From Galbibacter sp048266365 (GTDB lineage Bacteria; Bacteroidota; Bacteroidia; Flavobacteriales; Flavobacteriaceae), in the NCBI RefSeq assembly GCF_048266365.1, contig NZ_JBLWZP010000002.1:124001-188000 (forward strand): a stretch of 64,000 bases of DNA. The letters run 5' to 3'. Positions within the stretch are counted from its first letter, which is position 1. Each line of letters starts with the position of its first letter. Under the pieces are notes generated by a model, which was given only the letters and a program-made list of their open reading frames with translations, searched no databases and was not told where the DNA came from. Made by a program: the position numbers and the translations under genes. Of the stretch, positions 60,608 through 64,000 are shown in pieces.

Positions 60608-61884
60608 CAGTCTATAAATTCTACTAGAGTTCTAGTCAATTCTTTTCTATGATAAGCCTCTACTCCCTTTGAGTGTACAACTAAGTCGTTTGTTTTGTAA
60701 CTCTGGTAACACTCTAAAATATACAATTTTAATTGTTCACGGTTACTGTAATCAAAAAAACGCCCCGTCTGGGTTTGATCGATCAATCGCGCAACGTCCC
60801 AATCCTTAGGACCCATTGCTAATATAGGTCGTTGAGCTGCCATGTATTCAAAGAATTTTCCCGGAATGATCCCTCTAGTCTTATCGGAATCTATTTCTAA
60901 AAGTAAAAGCACTTGGGAGCTTTGCTGTAAAGCAATAGCCTGCTGGTGGCCAATATAGCCTCTTAATTGCAATACATCCTTTAGGCCTGCGCGATGAATG
61001 CTATGAATGACTTCCTCACTAACAGCACCAGCAAGTATCAGTTCCAAGTCCTTTGAAAATTCAGAATTTTCACCGCATAGTTGAGAAAGTGTTTCCCACA
61101 ACACCTCTGGGTTTCTTCCACTAAGTAGAGATCCAATATGTGCCAAACTAAATTTTGGACTTAAGGCTTTTGCCTGTGAAGTGTAATTAAGATACCCATT
61201 AGTGATCACCTTAATGGGCTTTGAGGTCTTTCGTTCAAACTCCTTTTTGGTAGTAAAACTTGTAGTAATTATTTTATCAGCCTTTTGTAAAACCGAAGTT
61301 TCAAGATCTTCGTGCTTTTTTTTTGAAGCCTTACTAAGTTTTAATTCCTCATGATAGCCAATAGTAGTCCATGGGTCTCTAAAATCAGCAACCCAATTCA
61401 ATTGGGTGTTCCATTGTTTTAGGTTTAAACCAATCAAATGAAGACTGTGTGGAGGGCCTGTGGTAATAACGGTTTTTATCCCGTGCTGATCTATGTAGCT
61501 CTTCAAGAAATTTACCGAAGGCTTAACCCAAAGAACACGAGCATCAGGTATAAAAAAATTACCTCTAACCCAAAGCATCGCTCCTTCAATCCATGATTGC
61601 TTTTTGGTAGAAATGATCCCTTTACTGATTTGTTGTGTTTTCGATCTCGAAAAAAATGAGGCCCATTTGTAGGGTTCGATGATTGACTTTTTAATGACCG
61701 TAATCTCCTGAGGAATTTCACAAACAAACGAATCGTCTGTCATAGGATAATCCGGGTTTTCCGGGATATAGACCACCGCCTGTTTTCCAAATTCTCCCAA
61801 GAACTTCACAAAGCTCAACCATCGCTGCACTCCTGGTCCCCCGGCGGGTGGCCAATAATAAGTTATGATTAAAACTTTATCCAT
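60607..61884 (-). CDS. Glycosyltransferase, GT4-like (GT-B fold)
   Basis: A 425-residue transferase. The N-terminus I-T-Y-Y-W-P-P-A-G-G-P-G-V-Q-R-W is the acceptor-side glycine loop of GT4 enzymes, followed by T-T-G-P-P-H-S-L-H-L and V-A-D-F-R-D-P-W. The donor side has L-S-G-R-N-P and the late G-I-I-P-G-K-F-F-E-Y-M-A-A segment, where E is the usual nucleotide-sugar ligand. It probably adds a sugar to the glycan moved by the flippase encoded next. Confidence 0.9.
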   Translation of the reverse strand: MDKVLIITYYWPPAGGPGVQRWLSFVKFLGEFGKQAVVYIPENPDYPMTDDSFVCEIPQEITVIKKSIIEPYKWASFFSRSKTQQISKGIISTKKQSWIEGAMLWVRGNFFIPDARVLWVKPSVNFLKSYIDQHGIKTVITTGPPHSLHLIGLNLKQWNTQLNWVADFRDPWTTIGYHEELKLSKASKKKHEDLETSVLQKADKIITTSFTTKKEFERKTSKPIKVITNGYLNYTSQAKALSPKFSLAHIGSLLSGRNPEVLWETLSQLCGENSEFSKDLELILAGAVSEEVIHSIHRAGLKDVLQLRGYIGHQQAIALQQSSQVLLLLEIDSDKTRGIIPGKFFEYMAAQRPILAMGPKDWDVARLIDQTQTGRFFDYSNREQLKLYILECYQSYKTNDLVVHSKGVEAYHRKELTRTLVEFID

Positions 61885-61930
61885 AGCAGAAATATAATAT
61901 AAGGTTGTAAGGCAAAAGACCTTAGTTAGC

Positions 61931-64000
61931 TCATGATGCCTTCTTCTTGGTCATATAATATACCCCACTTAAAAGTAACAGCAACAAAATAATGTTGCTC
62001 GATAGACTAATCATCCCACCTGTTTTAACTACCTGAGGATCAAACTCAAATTTAATTTCGTGGTCTCCAGCCGGAACTCTAAGAGCTCTTAGAGCGTAAT
62101 CTACTCTAAAATGATCTGCTTGTTGACCATCTATGGTCACCTTCCATCCATCAGGGTAATGCATCTCCGAAAATACAGCCAAACCATTTTCGGTATTTGA
62201 AGATTCATAGAGCAATACATTTGGGGTATAATACTTTAGCTTTATTTGCGCAGAGGAATCTACATTAAATCGACCAGGTAATACATCCCCAAAAACACTG
62301 TAGTCATATACTGCTGTAGTTTTAGTGTCTATGCTATCTAGGGCAGCAATCTCTTGGTCTGCATTTTCAACAGCTTTAAGTTCTTGGACAAACCAAACCG
62401 GTCCATTGGCGTATGGATTTGTCGCTGCGTACAATTGTCCTTTATCATCAGGTCTGATGATATACTTTACATTGAGCATATTGAGAATCCCAACATTGTT
62501 TTTTGCTAGTTGATAATCAAACAAATCAGCGAGTCGTTTTGGTTTTGCAGCATGATATCCACCTAATGATTTATGATAGTATGATGTGGATGCACCATTG
62601 AGTCCTTCCTGGCTGTTATATACCCTGTAATATCCGTTGTCTTGTAGTATTTGCTTATCAACCTCTGTTTCTTGAAAAGGTTTGTTTAAATAACGTGCGG
62701 AGACAAAGTCTTTTTGATTCACATATTGATGGTCAACACCAACTAAATCAATGAGGATCAATGCTCCTATTCCTATCAGCAACAAGTTGGATTTAAGCTT
62801 CTCTTTGGCAAAGTACCACAGTGCTGCACTAGCAATAGTGATTAGTATGAAATTTCGAATTAAATCAGATGTCAGCAAGCCCATACGGTCTTCTTTTATT
62901 TTCCCCATAAGTTGAGACAGTCCCATTTGGTCAAATTGCTGACGATAATAGGTGTCGTTGACATGAGCGTAATCAAAGGTGCCTTTAAGGAGGAATACAG
63001 CTGCAATTATTCCTACACAAACTAAAGCAGACCATTTCAAAGCCCTAAACTTCTGCCTCTGATCGATGTCTTTATTCAAAAACTCTTTCAAGCCCAATAT
63101 TGCTAATATAGGAACACATAGCTCAATGATCACTTGAATAGACGTTATAGCACGGAATTTATCATAGAGCGGAAAATAATCAATCATAAAATTGGTCAGC
63201 GCATTAAAATTATGCCCCCATGACAATACCAATGAAACAATACAGCCAGCAACCAGCCACCATTTTAAAGGTCCTTTGACAAGGTATAACCCTAAGACGA
63301 ACAGCAGTAGTATAATAGCACCAACGTAGGCTGGTGCCGCTACCCCTGGTTGATCTCCCCAATACATCATATGCGCTGCTTGATTTTCTACAAAATCCTT
63401 AGCTTGAACCGCTGGAACACCCTGTGATACTAAAAATTCATAAGTCTTGGAATCCGTACCAAGCGCCTCGTCGTTTCCACCGCCAACAAGGCGCGGAATG
63501 AGTAAGTTAAATGATTCGAAAAGTCCATAGCTATATTGGGTGATGTAATCCTTATCCAAACCAGATGTTGCATCCTTAGGACTACCGTCAGGATTTAAAG
63601 TAAGTTCACTTGCCCCTCTTGTACTCCACTTTGCATATTGTTGCGTTGCCAGTAAGTTTGTTGCATTGGTTGCAACAGCCAACACCACAGCTATAAATAG
63701 TATACCTAAAGATTTAAAAAACCTCGGCAACCACTTCTCTTTATAAGCCAATATCAAATATGTAAATCCTAAAATCAACACCAAAAACATCAAATAATAC
63801 GTCATCTGAAAGTGATTTGCATTGATCTCAAGTGCCATAGCAAAGGTAGTAAGCAAGAACCCTGAGATATACCTTCGCTGGAATACAAGTAAAATTCCTG
63901 CTAGTACAAAGGCAAAATAACCTACTGCATGTGCCTTGGCGTTATGTCCAACGCCGAGTATGATAATGAGATATGTTGAAAAACCGAAGGCCAGAGCCCC
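61931..64000 (-). CDS. YfhO-family multi-pass membrane protein, N-terminus outside the window
   Basis: The frame is open on the minus strand from 64000 down to the stop at 61931, so at least 689 residues are present and the true start lies beyond the end. About nine membrane helices are followed by a soluble domain (about 380-620: Y-Y-R-V-Y-N-S-Q-E-G-L-N-G-A-S, V-K-Y-I-I-R-P, F-S-E-M-H-Y-P-D-G-W) and a last helix near the C-terminus. G-H-N-A-K-A-H-A and A-N-H-F-Q-M-T-Y-Y in the N-terminal part are typical of YfhO proteins, which resemble oligosaccharyl- and mannosyltransferases of lipid-linked glycan. It heads the envelope cluster here. Confidence 0.9.
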   Translation of the reverse strand, partial: GALAFGFSTYLIIILGVGHNAKAHAVGYFAFVLAGILLVFQRRYISGFLLTTFAMALEINANHFQMTYYLMFLVLILGFTYLILAYKEKWLPRFFKSLGILFIAVVLAVATNATNLLATQQYAKWSTRGASELTLNPDGSPKDATSGLDKDYITQYSYGLFESFNLLIPRLVGGGNDEALGTDSKTYEFLVSQGVPAVQAKDFVENQAAHMMYWGDQPGVAAPAYVGAIILLLFVLGLYLVKGPLKWWLVAGCIVSLVLSWGHNFNALTNFMIDYFPLYDKFRAITSIQVIIELCVPILAILGLKEFLNKDIDQRQKFRALKWSALVCVGIIAAVFLLKGTFDYAHVNDTYYRQQFDQMGLSQLMGKIKEDRMGLLTSDLIRNFILITIASAALWYFAKEKLKSNLLLIGIGALILIDLVGVDHQYVNQKDFVSARYLNKPFQETEVDKQILQDNGYYRVYNSQEGLNGASTSYYHKSLGGYHAAKPKRLADLFDYQLAKNNVGILNMLNVKYIIRPDDKGQLYAATNPYANGPVWFVQELKAVENADQEIAALDSIDTKTTAVYDYSVFGDVLPGRFNVDSSAQIKLKYYTPNVLLYESSNTENGLAVFSEMHYPDGWKVTIDGQQADHFRVDYALRALRVPAGDHEIKFEFDPQVVKTGGMISLSSNIILLLLLLSGVYYMTKKKAS

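Noticed and set aside
1..64000. CRISPR arrays, tRNA or rRNA genes, insertion sequences, prophage
   Set aside because: No regularly spaced repeats, no tRNA-like cloverleaf, no transposase, integrase or phage structural motifs were recognised on either strand.

Overview
This is a stretch of chromosome from a member of the Bacteroidota, most likely a marine or environmental Flavobacteriaceae. The evidence is an AT-rich sequence, a SusC/SusD pair, type IX secretion genes (a PorP/SprF protein and a cargo with a type B sorting domain), DUF6503, DUF6787 and DUF7935 lipoprotein or membrane families, and promoters of the Bacteroidota form (TTG or TTTG, about 20 bp, then TAnnTTTG). No rRNA, tRNA, CRISPR array, insertion sequence or prophage was seen. 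The window is mostly core chromosome with dense, short-spaced genes, and both ends cut through genes.

Layout. 1-3.6 kb: the end of a SusC/SusD nutrient uptake pair with a strong terminator. 3.7-7.6 kb: an unknown flavobacterial protein, a DUF2461 protein, a cysteine pair (serine acetyltransferase, cysteine synthase) and a TauE-type exporter. 7.6-16.3 kb (minus strand): a CorA transporter and the complete histidine operon hisG-D-C-B-H-A-F-IE. In front of hisG is a classical attenuator: a promoter, an 18-residue leader peptide with four consecutive His codons, a terminator and a matching antiterminator. 16.6-17.6 kb: an HxlR repressor divergent from a nitroreductase, with two symmetrical operator candidates. 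17.8-21.9 kb: a PorP/SprF protein with a SPOR-like tail next to a T9SS type B cargo protein. 22.3-30.5 kb: DUF6503 lipoprotein, smpB, a UvrD/PcrA helicase, a stand-alone FMN/iron-sulfur glutamate synthase-like protein, DUF7935 and two tandem patatins. 30.5-34.4 kb: M1 peptidase and a SorAB-like sulfite dehydrogenase. 34.5-38.5 kb: a methyltransferase, then a probable three-gene metal-uptake unit (DUF6787, a small His-rich exported protein, a TonB receptor with a His/Glu-rich loop). 38.6-43.6 kb: folE, a LolD-type ATPase, a TIGR02757 protein and a TrkA/TrkH potassium system. 43.9-48.1 kb: a BatA/VWA membrane protein, a dihydroorotase homologue that has lost its metal ligands, a Tic20/DUF4870-like protein and an esterase. 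48.2-53.5 kb: TerC, an MBL hydrolase, a large conserved orphan, bcp and a cysteine-free endonuclease III. 53.5-57.3 kb: an ECF sigma factor with a 47-residue downstream gene, and uvrA. 57.8-64 kb: a basic repeat-rich exported protein, then a minus-strand envelope cluster (flippase, glycosyltransferase, YfhO-family membrane protein running off the end).

The most interesting signals are regulatory RNA and DNA structures rather than a new multi-gene system. They are the complete his attenuator, in which leader codons double as the antiterminator strand; a perfect 14-bp inverted repeat in the 5' UTR of the ECF sigma gene whose downstream arm contains the start codon; and a palindrome inside that gene's promoter spacer. 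Two enzymes have lost canonical metal sites (dihydroorotase-like protein, endonuclease III), and the HisB phosphatase domain lacks its zinc loop. All functional calls come from reading translated sequence and remembered family features; no database search was run.
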